A stretch of 9,684 nt of DNA from Erysipelothrix rhusiopathiae (GCA_902797585.1 CADBTK010000155.1:1-9684), one strand, 5' to 3'; counted from the stretch's first letter, positions 1 to 8,021 are shown. Program-made: numbers and translations. The notes: a model not told the origin generated them from the sequence alone.

Positions 1-123
1 ATAGGTAGAGGGTATCAAGGACGTCATAATGATGATTCACCATCTATCAATAGTTGGTTTTTCACTCGATATCAAAATGTCATTCAATCGCAATTTCGAC
101 AGAAAGACAAAAACAATCAATAA
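1..123 (+). CDS. asp2: Accessory Sec protein Asp2, C-terminal fragment (5' truncated by window)
   Basis: Only the last 40 codons are present, in frame from base 1 to the TAA at 121-123. The visible peptide contains a GRHNDD motif (residues 7-12 of the fragment) followed by a short amphipathic tail. Asp2 is the accessory Sec protein with an alpha/beta hydrolase-like SGNH-type domain; in streptococci it is needed for export and for O-acetylation of GlcNAc on the serine-rich adhesin. From memory, the catalytic His of streptococcal Asp2 lies about 30 residues from the C terminus, and the His of GRHNDD here lies 31 residues from the end, so it is a good candidate for that residue. The identification rests on this motif plus position directly before asp3 and secA2, the usual order. 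The catalytic Ser and acid residue lie outside the window. Confidence 0.8.
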   Translation: MGRGYQGRHNDDSPSINSWFFTRYQNVIQSQFRQKDKNNQ

Positions 124-138
124 AAGGAATAATGGATA

Positions 139-558
139 ATGAAGATTTATTGGAAGTTTGATAACGCAAATACATATTTATATGGAACGACTATAGAACA
201 AAGAAATACGGATGTTTATTTCTCAAATCAGAGAATGCCATCCTCTTTTGTCATACATTCTTGGACAAGTCGTACAAACTATCAAGCAGACCGTATAAGT
301 CCTCAATTGCCATTATTAAAAAAGAATCATACATATTCTTTGCAATGGCAAATCACATCCATTCCTGAAAAGTCATATTATTTTGAGATTATCTTTTTTG
401 ATCGATTTGGTCATGAAATCCAACATGAAATTTTAAGAAAAGCCAAAAAGTTTGTTTATCCTGAAAATGCATATTCTTATCAAATCGCTTTGATGAATGC
501 AGGGAATACAGAACTACATTTTTCTTATTTGGAAATTGAGGAGATAGAAAATGACTAG
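139..558 (+). CDS. asp3: Accessory Sec system protein Asp3
   Basis: A 139-residue protein with the Asp3 family pattern: an N-terminal WKF strand, a central segment (about residues 38-65) with HSWTSRTNYQADRISPQLPLL, alternating beta strands, and a C-terminal part with FVYPENAYSYQIALMNAG (about 105-122). Family knowledge: Asp3 is a small beta-sandwich protein resembling carbohydrate-binding modules. It forms a cytosolic complex with Asp1 and Asp2 that binds the glycosylated SRR adhesin and delivers it to SecA2/SecY2. The length is slightly short for the family but no core region is obviously missing. The ATG at 139 follows AAAAGGA (122-128); an ATG at 132 runs into a stop after nine codons. The 3' end overlaps secA2 by 8 bases, which suggests translational coupling. 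Confidence 0.9.
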   Translation: MKIYWKFDNANTYLYGTTIEQRNTDVYFSNQRMPSSFVIHSWTSRTNYQADRISPQLPLLKKNHTYSLQWQITSIPEKSYYFEIIFFDRFGHEIQHEILRKAKKFVYPENAYSYQIALMNAGNTELHFSYLEIEEIEND

Positions 559-2896
559 ACATATTAGTAAAAGAAAAATTCTTTCTCTGCTTAAAAGAAT
601 CAATGCGTTAGCTCTTTCTATGGAATCTTTATCCAATCAAGAGTTAAAAAGTAAGATGGATGAATTGAAAGAAAAAGTTAGTAATGGAACCACACTAGAG
701 TCCATTTTAGTTGAGGTTTATGCCATTGTAAGAGAAGTGGATAAACGTGTACTAGGACTCTATCCATATGATGAACAAATTATGGGAGCCATTGTGTTGC
801 ACTATGGTGATATTGCAGAAATGAAAACAGCCGAAGGAAAAACTTTGACTGCTACCATGCCTTTAGTTTTAAACGCTTTAAAAGGACAATGTGTATTCTT
901 ATTAACAACAAATGAATATTTGGCACTAAGAGATAGTACAGATATGGGGCCAGTCTATGAGTTTTTTGGTTTTAAAATTCGTGCTGGTGTTCAACAACCA
1001 CATTTACCACCTTTTGAGGTAGAAGATAAGATTGAGATTTATCAATCCGATATCGTTTATACTACGGCAGCTCATTTAGGTTTTGATTATCTAATTGATA
1101 ATTTGGCAGATTCTCCGGATAAAAAATTTATGCCGCCTTTGAAATACGCCATTATGGATGAAGTAGATGCGATTTTATTAGATGCTGCACAAATTCCCTT
1201 AATTATTTCTTCATCACCACGAGTTCAATCCAATTTATATGAGATTTGTGATTCTTTTGTAGATACATTAATTGAAAAGAAACACTTTGATTTTGATGAA
1301 GAGGAAGAACAAGTTCACTTCACAAAAGAAGGTTTTGAAGAAATAGAAAGATTTTTTAGAATTCAATCTGTTTATACTCATCAACGAATTCAAATGTATC
1401 GCCATTTACTCCTAGCTTTGCGTGCCAAAACATTGATCTTTAAAAACTATCATTACATTGTACAAGCAGATAAAGTAAAACTTTTGGATCGAGCTAATGG
1501 ACGTATATTAGAGGGGACAAAGATGCAAGGAGGCCAACATCAGGCATTAGAAACAAAAGAGAAAACATCTTTAACATTGGAATTGCGTGCTGTGGCATCC
1601 ATTACTTATCAAAACTTTTTTAAGATGTTTGATAAGATTGCGGGAATGACTGGAACTGCCAAGACTGAAGAAGCGGAATTTAAAGAAATATACGATATGA
1701 AAGTATTCCAAATTCCAACTCATCAAACCATCATTCGTAAAGATTATAAAGATGTCATCTATCATACAGAAGAAGAAAAAGATTATTTTTGTATCCAAGA
1801 AGTTATTAAAGTACATCAAAGCGGACAACCTATCTTACTAGTTACTGGAAGTTTAGAAAATTCACAAAAATATTCAAATCAATTATTACAACTCGGAATT
1901 GCGCATTCTTTATTACATGCCACTACTGCCATACGTGAAGCAGAAATGATAAAAGAGGCAGGAAGAGTAGGGGCAGTGACTATTGCCACAACCATGGTGG
2001 GGCGTGGAACAGATATAAAACTAGATGAAAAGGCAAAAGAATTAGGTGGTCTTGCTGTAATTGTGACAGAGCGTATGCAAAATAAACGTATTGATTTACA
2101 AGTTTTGGGTCGAGCTGGACGACAAGGAGATCCAGGTTTTTCTAGATTTTATGTTTCTTTAGAAGATCGTTTGATTGAAGAATCAGGGTCTGAATATTTA
2201 CAAGAACAATTAGAAAAATATGAATTGCCTGACAATATGGAAGAAGTAAAACCGATCGAATCAAAAAAGGTTTATCGACATATTAATCGGGCACAAAAGA
2301 AAAATGATAGTTCTGGACGATCTTCACGAAAACTAGTATTAGAACTAGATGAAAGTTTGAAGATACAAAGACGCATTATCTATTCACAACGAAATGAGAT
2401 TTTATCGGATCAATTCAAAGAGTTTGATTTAGAGAAGCTAATGAATTCTCATTTGGATGTGATGGAAGAAACATTGTTGGCGATGAGTGATAGCGAATTA
2501 TCTCGATATATTTATGACCATATTTCTTATCAAAAACAAGAACTCAATGGAATTAAAAATAGAAGAGAAATTATGATGCGTTTATTTAAAGAAGAAATTG
2601 AAACAAAGAAAAAGATATTGATATATCCGGAATACTTTTTAGAGTTTCAAAGAAAAGCCATATTAAAAGCTATTGATACCCAATGGATAGAACAAGTGGA
2701 TTATCTTCAACAATTAAAAGCTATTATCTCATCTCGTCATATTGATCAAAATCGAATGGTTCAACAATACAATCAAGAAGCATTTGATGCCTTTGAAAAT
2801 ATGAAGAAAAGGGTACTTGAGAATGTGATACAAAACCTTATGTTGTCGACTGTTTCGTTAGACAAAGGGTTTAATATGAATATTCATTTTGTATAG
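551..2896 (+). CDS. secA2: Accessory Sec translocase ATPase SecA2
   Basis: A 781-residue DEAD-type translocation motor, the length expected of accessory SecA2. Visible motifs: a Q-motif-like PYDEQIMGAIVLH (72-84), Walker A TAEGKT (93-98), Walker B DEVD (203-206), the motif GMTGTA (365-370), GRGTDIKL (484-491) and motif VI GRAGRQGDPG (520-529). The C-terminal zinc-binding Cys cluster of housekeeping SecA is absent; the protein ends in a short hydrophobic tail, as usual for SecA2. Known role: a cytosolic/membrane-peripheral ATPase that pushes glycosylated SRR adhesins through SecY2 together with Asp1-3. Two departures from canonical SecA are visible: Ala instead of Gly in the TGEGKT motif, and Leu instead of Arg just before GR in motif VI (QVLGR versus QLRGR). 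The ATG at 551 lies inside the end of asp3 and is preceded by GAGGAG (538-543). Confidence 0.96.
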   Translation: MTRHISKRKILSLLKRINALALSMESLSNQELKSKMDELKEKVSNGTTLESILVEVYAIVREVDKRVLGLYPYDEQIMGAIVLHYGDIAEMKTAEGKTLTATMPLVLNALKGQCVFLLTTNEYLALRDSTDMGPVYEFFGFKIRAGVQQPHLPPFEVEDKIEIYQSDIVYTTAAHLGFDYLIDNLADSPDKKFMPPLKYAIMDEVDAILLDAAQIPLIISSSPRVQSNLYEICDSFVDTLIEKKHFDFDEEEEQVHFTKEGFEEIERFFRIQSVYTHQRIQMYRHLLLALRAKTLIFKNYHYIVQADKVKLLDRANGRILEGTKMQGGQHQALETKEKTSLTLELRAVASITYQNFFKMFDKIAGMTGTAKTEEAEFKEIYDMKVFQIPTHQTIIRKDYKDVIYHTEEEKDYFCIQEVIKVHQSGQPILLVTGSLENSQKYSNQLLQLGIAHSLLHATTAIREAEMIKEAGRVGAVTIATTMVGRGTDIKLDEKAKELGGLAVIVTERMQNKRIDLQVLGRAGRQGDPGFSRFYVSLEDRLIEESGSEYLQEQLEKYELPDNMEEVKPIESKKVYRHINRAQKKNDSSGRSSRKLVLELDESLKIQRRIIYSQRNEILSDQFKEFDLEKLMNSHLDVMEETLLAMSDSELSRYIYDHISYQKQELNGIKNRREIMMRLFKEEIETKKKILIYPEYFLEFQRKAILKAIDTQWIEQVDYLQQLKAIISSRHIDQNRMVQQYNQEAFDAFENMKKRVLENVIQNLMLSTVSLDKGFNMNIHFV

Positions 2897-2907
2897 GAGG
2901 GATTTTA

Positions 2908-4401
2908 ATGATATACAACATTAATTTAGGAATTGGCTGGGCATCTTCTGGTGTGGAATATGCACAGTTATATCGGTATCAGCTCTTCAATCAATTGAAT
3001 GTGGATAGTCGTTTTGTCTTTATGGATATGTTTACTAACGAAAATATTATTGCTTTTACCGATAATATTGGCTTCAAAAAAGAAGATGTCATTTGGTTAT
3101 ATCAATCCTTTACAGATATTCCTTTAGAAAAATGTACTCTATCAATCGATTGGTTTATTGATCAATGGAATGATGAAATTGACAGTATTGAAAAATCAGA
3201 CAAATCCTATCGTTTCCTTTTAAAGAAGAATAAATGGGTAACTTGTTTCTTTTCTAAAGGGACAGATAAAGTTCATCGTGTTGAATATGTATCCAATGGA
3301 AAATTAATTCGTAAAGATTATTATTCAAGTACACGAGTGTTTAGTGAATATTATTATCCAGAAAATAATCGTGCTCAAATGTATTTGCGACGATTCTACA
3401 ATTTGGATGGCAGTGTAGCATTTGAACAGAGTATTCATGGTGAAAACCATCTCTTTAAATTTAAAGATCGTATTCTTTATTCTAAAGAAGAGTTGATTAG
3501 ATATTTTATTCAACGCATGCAATTAAGTAAGGAAGATATCGTGATTTTAGATCGAGGTACTGGTTTAGCGCAAGCTTTCTTCCAAAATCATGCTCCTGCA
3601 AAATTAGGAGTTGTAGTTCATGCAGAGCATTTTAGTGAACAAGCGATGAATAAAAATAAAATCTTATGGAATAACTTTTACGAATATCAATTCAAAAACG
3701 CAAAATATGTCGACTTTTTTGTGACTGCAACAAAGTCTCAAAAAGAATTATTAAAAAAACAATTTAAACAATATTACAACCAAGATGTATGTGTTTATGA
3801 TATTCCGGTTGGAAGTTTAAATGAAATAAAAGAGGATAAAAGACGTAAGAATCAATCCTTGATTACCGCATCCAGATTGGCTCCAGAAAAACATGTGGAC
3901 TGGTTAGTAGAAGCGGTTATACAAGCTAAAGAACAATTGCCATCATTAAAATTTGATATTTATGGGCAAGGAAAAGAAGAGGCTAAGATTCAATCCATTA
4001 TTGATCAACATCAAGCCCAAAAATATATACGTCTTATGGGGCATAAAGATTTAAGTGAAGTATATACAGATTATCAAGTGTATATTTCTTCATCTTTATC
4101 CGAAGGATTTGGACTAACTTTAATGGAAGCCATTGGCTCAGGTCTAGCTTTAATTGGTTTTGATGTTCGTTATGGAAACCAAACATTTATTGAAAATGAG
4201 AAGAATGGTTATTTGTTGGAATTTAATGACAATATGGAAAAAGAACAAATCATTGACTCATTATCACAAGCCATTATCAACCTATATAAAAAGAAAAAAA
4301 GAAAATCATTTTCGAATCATTCCTATGTTTTGGCACAACAATTTGTGTCTGAAGCAGTGGGGACAAAATGGAAAACATTAATAGAGGAGGTGATAGGATG
4401 A
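2908..4401 (+). CDS. gtfA: Glycosyltransferase GtfA (catalytic subunit of adhesin O-GlcNAc transferase)
   Basis: A 497-residue GT-B fold retaining glycosyltransferase (GT4 type). The N terminus NLGIGWASSGVEYAQ (6-20) is the GtfA signature for donor-side Rossmann strand 1. It is followed by an inserted beta-rich region (about 70-200, DUF1975/extended beta-sheet domain) and then the catalytic part: VVHAEH (236-241), SRLAPEK (322-328, the Arg/Lys pair that contacts the nucleotide diphosphate in GT4 enzymes), E399-x7-E407 within EGFGLTLME, and RYGNQTFI (421-428). Known role: with GtfB it transfers GlcNAc from UDP-GlcNAc to Ser/Thr of the SRR adhesin in the cytosol. The start ATG follows AGGAGGG (2895-2901), which overlaps the secA2 stop codon. 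Its TGA stop overlaps the gtfB start codon. Confidence 0.95.
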   Translation: MIYNINLGIGWASSGVEYAQLYRYQLFNQLNVDSRFVFMDMFTNENIIAFTDNIGFKKEDVIWLYQSFTDIPLEKCTLSIDWFIDQWNDEIDSIEKSDKSYRFLLKKNKWVTCFFSKGTDKVHRVEYVSNGKLIRKDYYSSTRVFSEYYYPENNRAQMYLRRFYNLDGSVAFEQSIHGENHLFKFKDRILYSKEELIRYFIQRMQLSKEDIVILDRGTGLAQAFFQNHAPAKLGVVVHAEHFSEQAMNKNKILWNNFYEYQFKNAKYVDFFVTATKSQKELLKKQFKQYYNQDVCVYDIPVGSLNEIKEDKRRKNQSLITASRLAPEKHVDWLVEAVIQAKEQLPSLKFDIYGQGKEEAKIQSIIDQHQAQKYIRLMGHKDLSEVYTDYQVYISSSLSEGFGLTLMEAIGSGLALIGFDVRYGNQTFIENEKNGYLLEFNDNMEKEQIIDSLSQAIINLYKKKKRKSFSNHSYVLAQQFVSEAVGTKWKTLIEEVIG

Positions 4402-5735
4402 TTCAGTTATATCAAAGTTTCAATCAAGAAAGTCAAGATTTATATTTCTCGCTAGATGTATCTGGTATCCAATCACAGGCAACAGTTGTACTGGATGACA
4501 ATGGATTTTTGCCAAAAGGATTGGAATCTCCTTATTCCTTCTTTTGTGGCTATACAGAAGATATGAAACAAAATCCTTTATTTTTTAATGAGGTTGTTGT
4601 ACCGGAGTTTTGGGAAATTGTTGGAAGCAATAGTGAGGCAAGTATTTATGATTATCACCATCTAAGAGGGAAGATTCATTTTTGTTTGCCTACTGCTTTA
4701 CGAAATGTAGAATATGTAGAATGGCTAGATGAAGATGGAAGTGTTCGCATTGTTGAACACTATAATCAATATGGATTTCTTTTTTATAGAGAGTTTTTCA
4801 ATAAACAAAATCAGAAACAAATGACAGCTTACTTTGATAAAGAAGAAAAGGAATGTATTACAGTACATCATAATACTGGGGATATTATTCTTAACGATGA
4901 GAAAATTCATATCTTTCAATCTTTAAATGAATTCTTAACATACTATTTTAATGAAAGAGGATTTGATACTTCGCAAATCGTTTATAACAATCTTGGAAAT
5001 CCTTTTATGTATTGTCATTATTCACAACAAGAAGGACAAGACCTTATCTTCTGGCAAGAAGAGATTAAGGATGCCGTTCCAGGAAACTTATTGGTAGCAT
5101 TATCTAACAACCACCATCGTTCGAGTCAAGTCTTTGTCCAATCTAGAAATGATTATGAAAAGATGATGGAACTATTGGATAAAAAAAAAAAAAAACGGGT
5201 TCAATATTTAGGATATATTTATCCAAATCGAAAGAATCCTAACTATGGTAAACATGCCTTTATTTTGACCAATTCTGATCAAATATTAGCTTGTGAACAA
5301 ATTGTGAAAGAATGTCCGGATTTACATATCCATATTGCTGCATTAACAGAAATGTCTAGTCAATTGATGGCAATGGATCAATATTCCAATGTTTCTTTAT
5401 ATCCAAATATACGAACGGATAAGATTGAAGAATTGCTACAAACTTGTGATTATTATTTAGATATTAATCACTATAACGAGGTATTAACCATTTGTCGTCA
5501 AGCATTTGAACATCAAATGTTGATTGTTGCTTTTGATTCAACCATTCATCAACGTAAGTATGTACCTACATCGCATATATTTGATTCATCTCAATCGATG
5601 GAGATGATCGAACTTTTAAAACAATGTATGGAAGATAAGGAACAATTTGATAATGAATTAGAAATTCAATTGGAATTTGCCCAACTCGAAGATCCAAAAA
5701 GTTATCAAAAAGTTTTAAAGCCTTTTGTGAGGTAA
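4398..5735 (+). CDS. gtfB: GtfB, non-catalytic stabilising/acceptor-binding partner of GtfA
   Basis: A 445-residue protein starting MIQLYQSFNQES, typical of GtfB. The first ~200 residues are the beta-rich acceptor-binding region (landmarks VVVPEFWEIVG 66-76 and VEYVEWLDEDGS 104-115). The remainder is a degenerate GT-B fold lacking the E-x7-E and SRL-x-K motifs of GtfA, in line with GtfB being a co-activator that binds the adhesin rather than an enzyme. I chose the ATG at 4398, not the in-frame ATG at 4368: it overlaps the gtfA stop as ATGA, has a near-perfect GAGGAGGTGA upstream (4384-4393), and matches the family N terminus. Codons 262-266 are five AAA codons, a run of 15 A bases in the linker before the second half; slippage there would truncate the protein after roughly the N-terminal half. 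Confidence 0.92.
   Translation: MIQLYQSFNQESQDLYFSLDVSGIQSQATVVLDDNGFLPKGLESPYSFFCGYTEDMKQNPLFFNEVVVPEFWEIVGSNSEASIYDYHHLRGKIHFCLPTALRNVEYVEWLDEDGSVRIVEHYNQYGFLFYREFFNKQNQKQMTAYFDKEEKECITVHHNTGDIILNDEKIHIFQSLNEFLTYYFNERGFDTSQIVYNNLGNPFMYCHYSQQEGQDLIFWQEEIKDAVPGNLLVALSNNHHRSSQVFVQSRNDYEKMMELLDKKKKKRVQYLGYIYPNRKNPNYGKHAFILTNSDQILACEQIVKECPDLHIHIAALTEMSSQLMAMDQYSNVSLYPNIRTDKIEELLQTCDYYLDINHYNEVLTICRQAFEHQMLIVAFDSTIHQRKYVPTSHIFDSSQSMEMIELLKQCMEDKEQFDNELEIQLEFAQLEDPKSYQKVLKPFVR
5181..5195 (+). repeat. A15 homopolymer inside gtfB
   Basis: Fifteen consecutive A bases encode Lys262-Lys266 of GtfB with no synonymous AAG to break the run. This is the longest homopolymer in the window. Such tracts are prone to polymerase slippage, so a change of one or two bases would shift the frame near the junction of the acceptor-binding part and the GT-B part. 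Whether it varies between cells is not visible from one sequence. Confidence 0.9.
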
Positions 5736-5738
5736 ATT

Positions 5739-7238
5739 ATGCGAGTATATACATTTAATTTAAATATTGGTTATTTACCCAATGGGGTGGATAATGCGCA
5801 AGGGTATCGGGCACAATTGTTGAAAGATTATTGCCAACAATTTTATATTTTCACAAAACCTATTCCTTATAAGACATATCAATATTATACAAGTCTAGGA
5901 ATAGAACACGAGATGATCGCATGTATTCCATATAGTTTTACTGATCATATACAATACAATCCAACGTGTAGTTATGAAGATATCTTAAAACTATTACCCA
6001 CATCATTGGATATAGATATCCAAGAACAAAAGGTAATTGCTAGAAAAGATCGAGCACGTTGGGAGATTATTTTAAATGAAGATAATAAAGTATTAGAAGT
6101 ATTACACTTTGTGAATAATTATCTCCTACAAAAGGATGTGTATGGAAATGGGAAATTGTATTCGGAAATGTATAATCCGGAACAAACAGAAAATGGATAC
6201 TTTGCGATTGCACGAAAACGTAATTATTTTAATCAAGATGGAAGCGTAGTATTAGAAGAATTCCTAGATGATTGTTCTCAATGGTTATATCTTGGTCAAT
6301 TATTAACGGATGAACAATTACTAGTGAAATATTTAAATAACCAAAAATTGACGAAACAAGATGTACTTTTATTGGATAGAAGTACACATATGTATTTTAG
6401 TTCTGTATTGTTGGAATATAAAGGTCAGGCAAGAATCTATCATGTTCTTCATTCATTGCATGAAATTGATAATGATTTAGATATTCATTATTGGAAGGGA
6501 TTTAATTATGAATATAATTTCCTTTACCAATATATCGATAAATTTGATGGTGTTATTTGTGCTACAAAAAATCAAGCTAAAGATCTAAAAACGTATTTTA
6601 GGAAAAAGAAAAAGTTTTCTGTTCCTGTGTATACGATTCCTGTGGGTTATTTAAAAGATATTGCACCGATACACACAAATATAAAACCATACTCTTTGGT
6701 CAGTGTAAGTCGTTTGGATCAAAGAAAAAATGTAGACTATTTGATTGATTCTATAGCCTTAGTGCATCAACGACTGCCTGAAATTCATTTAGATATTTAT
6801 GGAACAGGGACCAGTGAATATATTGAATATTTAAAAGACAAAATTCATCAATTGGAAGCGGATGATTATATTCAATTAAAAGGATATGTAACCAATTTTG
6901 ATTTATATGATCAATATGAAGTATATGTTTCTTTATCTTTGTGGGAGACTTTTGGTCTAACTTTAATGGAAGCTATTGGTTCAGGATGTGCCATGGTTGG
7001 AATGAATGTACCATATGGAAATCAAACATTTATACAACCTGGTAAAAATGGTTGCCTAGTAGATTTTGATGAAACTATCCCTGTAAAAGAGATTGCTGAT
7101 AGCATTATAAACATGTATGCAGGTGATATTAAAACTATGCGTATGTCTTCAAATAAATTGGCAAAAGAATATCGAAAAGATTCTGTGTTGAGAAAATGGA
7201 TAGATTTGTTGGAGGGTGATGATGGCTATAATTTATAG
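5739..7238 (+). CDS. Second GtfA-like glycosyltransferase (paralogue)
   Basis: A 499-residue protein that aligns with the upstream GtfA along its length. It has FNLNIGYLPNGVDNAQGYR at 6-24 in place of GtfA's NLGIGWASSGVEYAQ, a beta-rich insert (about 68-200, with NYFNQDGSVVLEE at 162-174), HVLHSLHE (235-242), VSRLDQRK (323-330), E403-x7-E411 in ETFGLTLME, and VPYGNQTFI (424-432). The Arg/Lys pair and both Glu residues of the retaining GT4 site are kept, so it is probably active. One visible change is Arg at the position of Glu in GtfA's SRLAPEK. It begins three bases after the gtfB stop with a modest GAGG site (5729-5732) and overlaps the next gene, so it belongs to the same operon. It could glycosylate the same adhesin, another adhesin, or extend the glycan; a TarM-like role is less likely given this context. 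Donor sugar is unknown. Confidence 0.82.
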   Translation: MRVYTFNLNIGYLPNGVDNAQGYRAQLLKDYCQQFYIFTKPIPYKTYQYYTSLGIEHEMIACIPYSFTDHIQYNPTCSYEDILKLLPTSLDIDIQEQKVIARKDRARWEIILNEDNKVLEVLHFVNNYLLQKDVYGNGKLYSEMYNPEQTENGYFAIARKRNYFNQDGSVVLEEFLDDCSQWLYLGQLLTDEQLLVKYLNNQKLTKQDVLLLDRSTHMYFSSVLLEYKGQARIYHVLHSLHEIDNDLDIHYWKGFNYEYNFLYQYIDKFDGVICATKNQAKDLKTYFRKKKKFSVPVYTIPVGYLKDIAPIHTNIKPYSLVSVSRLDQRKNVDYLIDSIALVHQRLPEIHLDIYGTGTSEYIEYLKDKIHQLEADDYIQLKGYVTNFDLYDQYEVYVSLSLWETFGLTLMEAIGSGCAMVGMNVPYGNQTFIQPGKNGCLVDFDETIPVKEIADSIINMYAGDIKTMRMSSNKLAKEYRKDSVLRKWIDLLEGDDGYNL

Positions 7239-7812
7239 AAATGAAGACTTTCTACCAAAGGAAGAAATAAATGAAGATACGATCTACTTATTAGAAGGAG
7301 AGAAATCTGCCTTTGCGACGAGTGCTATTGAATTCTTTTCTGGTTTGCATTCTAAACAAAAAGAAAAGCCTTTATTCGCTCTTGATTATCCATTGCCAGA
7401 ATATTGGAGTATCAATTCCAATGGGAAAAAAAGCGCAACCATTGTAGCCAATGGGAAAGAAAAGGGAACCATTTGGATGAAAGAACCTTACGAAGATCAA
7501 TTTGTTGATTGTATTGAATGGGTATGTAGTGACAATCAAAGAGTGGTGGATTACTTTGATCAATATGGGAATAGATATAAACAACAAACCTTTCAAAATG
7601 AAGACTGTATTATTACTCAATATTTTTCCTCTCTAGCTAAACCCTTTTTATCTGTGCAACATACATTAGGTTATATTTCTTTAACGTACAAACAGGAAAC
7701 AATGTGGTTTACCAATGAAAAAGAGTTTTATTTATTTTTTATTGATTGTATAAAAGAAAAAGAAAAAGTAAACCTAGATCCATCCGTACTTTCGTATATG
7801 GATCCGTACTAA
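7222..7812 (+). CDS. Short GtfB-like protein, N-terminal acceptor-binding region only
   Basis: A 196-residue protein homologous only to about residues 30-200 of the upstream GtfB. Matching landmarks are FFSGLHSKQKEKPLF (compare FFCGYTEDMKQNPLF), PLPEYWSI (compare VVPEFWEI), VDCIEWVCSDNQR (compare VEYVEWLDEDGS), FDQYGN (compare YNQYGF) and a final helix before the stop. It ends where GtfB's GT-B domains would begin. I preferred the ATG at 7222 because GGAGGG (7211-7216) is well spaced for it; GTG at 7216 and ATG at 7219 are also in frame. The start overlaps the preceding gene by 17 bases. It may be a functional stand-alone domain partnering the second GtfA-like protein, or the remnant of a full-length gtfB duplicate. 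The other two frames downstream (checked from 7796) show no continuation of the homology, so a simple frameshift is unlikely. Confidence 0.7.
   Translation: MAIIYRNEDFLPKEEINEDTIYLLEGEKSAFATSAIEFFSGLHSKQKEKPLFALDYPLPEYWSINSNGKKSATIVANGKEKGTIWMKEPYEDQFVDCIEWVCSDNQRVVDYFDQYGNRYKQQTFQNEDCIITQYFSSLAKPFLSVQHTLGYISLTYKQETMWFTNEKEFYLFFIDCIKEKEKVNLDPSVLSYMDPY
7777..7810 (+). repeat. Short direct and inverted repeats at the 3' end of the GtfB-like gene
   Basis: ATCCGTACT occurs at 7782-7790 and again at 7802-7810, the second copy running into the stop codon. GATCCAT (7777-7783) and ATGGATC (7798-7804) also form an inverted pair with a 14-base loop. There is no T tract, so this is not an intrinsic terminator. 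The repeats lie exactly where homology to GtfB ends and could be a deletion or slippage scar. Confidence 0.6.
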
Positions 7813-7942
7813 AAAATGAGCTTTATAAATAGGGGAAATGGAGTAAAGGTTAAAGAGTATTTTCAAGAATAGATTTGTTGGAATAATGAAAATTATCTTT
7901 AATAGAATTTAAAAAGCCTATGTTAAAGGAAAACTTAATTAA

Positions 7943-7960
7943 TAAATAAAACTTTATTTA
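7943..7960. promoter_or_regulatory. AT-rich palindrome upstream of first marR promoter (candidate operator)
   Basis: TAAATAAA-AC-TTTATTTA is a perfect 8-base inverted repeat with a 2-base centre, ending just before the TTGACT/TTGACA region of the promoter. MarR proteins bind AT-rich palindromes of this size as dimers, so this could be an operator. It lacks G/C and a T tract, so terminator function is unlikely. Function is inferred from position and symmetry only. Confidence 0.35.
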
Positions 7961-7967
7961 GATTGAC

Positions 7968-7996
7968 TTGACATTTTCATAAAGGAAGAATATCAT
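7968..7996 (+). promoter_or_regulatory. Sigma-A promoter of first marR gene
   Basis: TTGACA (7968-7973) and TATCAT (7991-7996) are separated by 17 bases, the ideal spacing. The -35 is a perfect match and the -10 differs at one position. Transcription would start near 8003, giving a leader of about 100 bases before the ATG at 8106. Confidence 0.75.
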
Positions 7997-8021
7997 AAGT
8001 TATAGAAAGTTTAACAAACCT

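Noticed and set aside
1571..1828. Open frame of 85 codons on the - strand inside secA2
   Set aside because: It lies entirely within a well-supported secA2 coding region, has Phe/Ile-rich low-complexity content typical of antisense frames in AT-rich DNA, and has no ribosome binding site or family resemblance.
4154..4381. 75-codon + strand frame overlapping the end of gtfA
   Set aside because: It is an alternate frame of the conserved GtfA catalytic C-terminal region, and its translation shows no known motif.
4368..4397. Longer start for gtfB at the ATG at 4368
   Set aside because: It would overlap gtfA by more than 30 bases and add ten residues encoded by the GAGGAGGTGA ribosome binding site itself; the family N terminus matches the Met at 4398.
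5739..7238. TarM-type wall teichoic acid glycosyltransferase
   Set aside because: TarM shares the DUF1975-like insert and E-x7-E site, but this protein follows GtfA closely throughout and sits inside an accessory Sec operon next to a GtfB-like gene, with no teichoic acid genes visible.
7943..7960. Intrinsic terminator for the accessory Sec operon
   Set aside because: The stem is only A-T pairs with a 2-base centre and no T tract follows, so it would not form a stable RNA hairpin.
7790..8000. Frameshifted remainder of a full-length second gtfB
   Set aside because: The other two + frames after the stop region give short peptides that end within about a dozen codons and show no resemblance to GtfB's C-terminal half.
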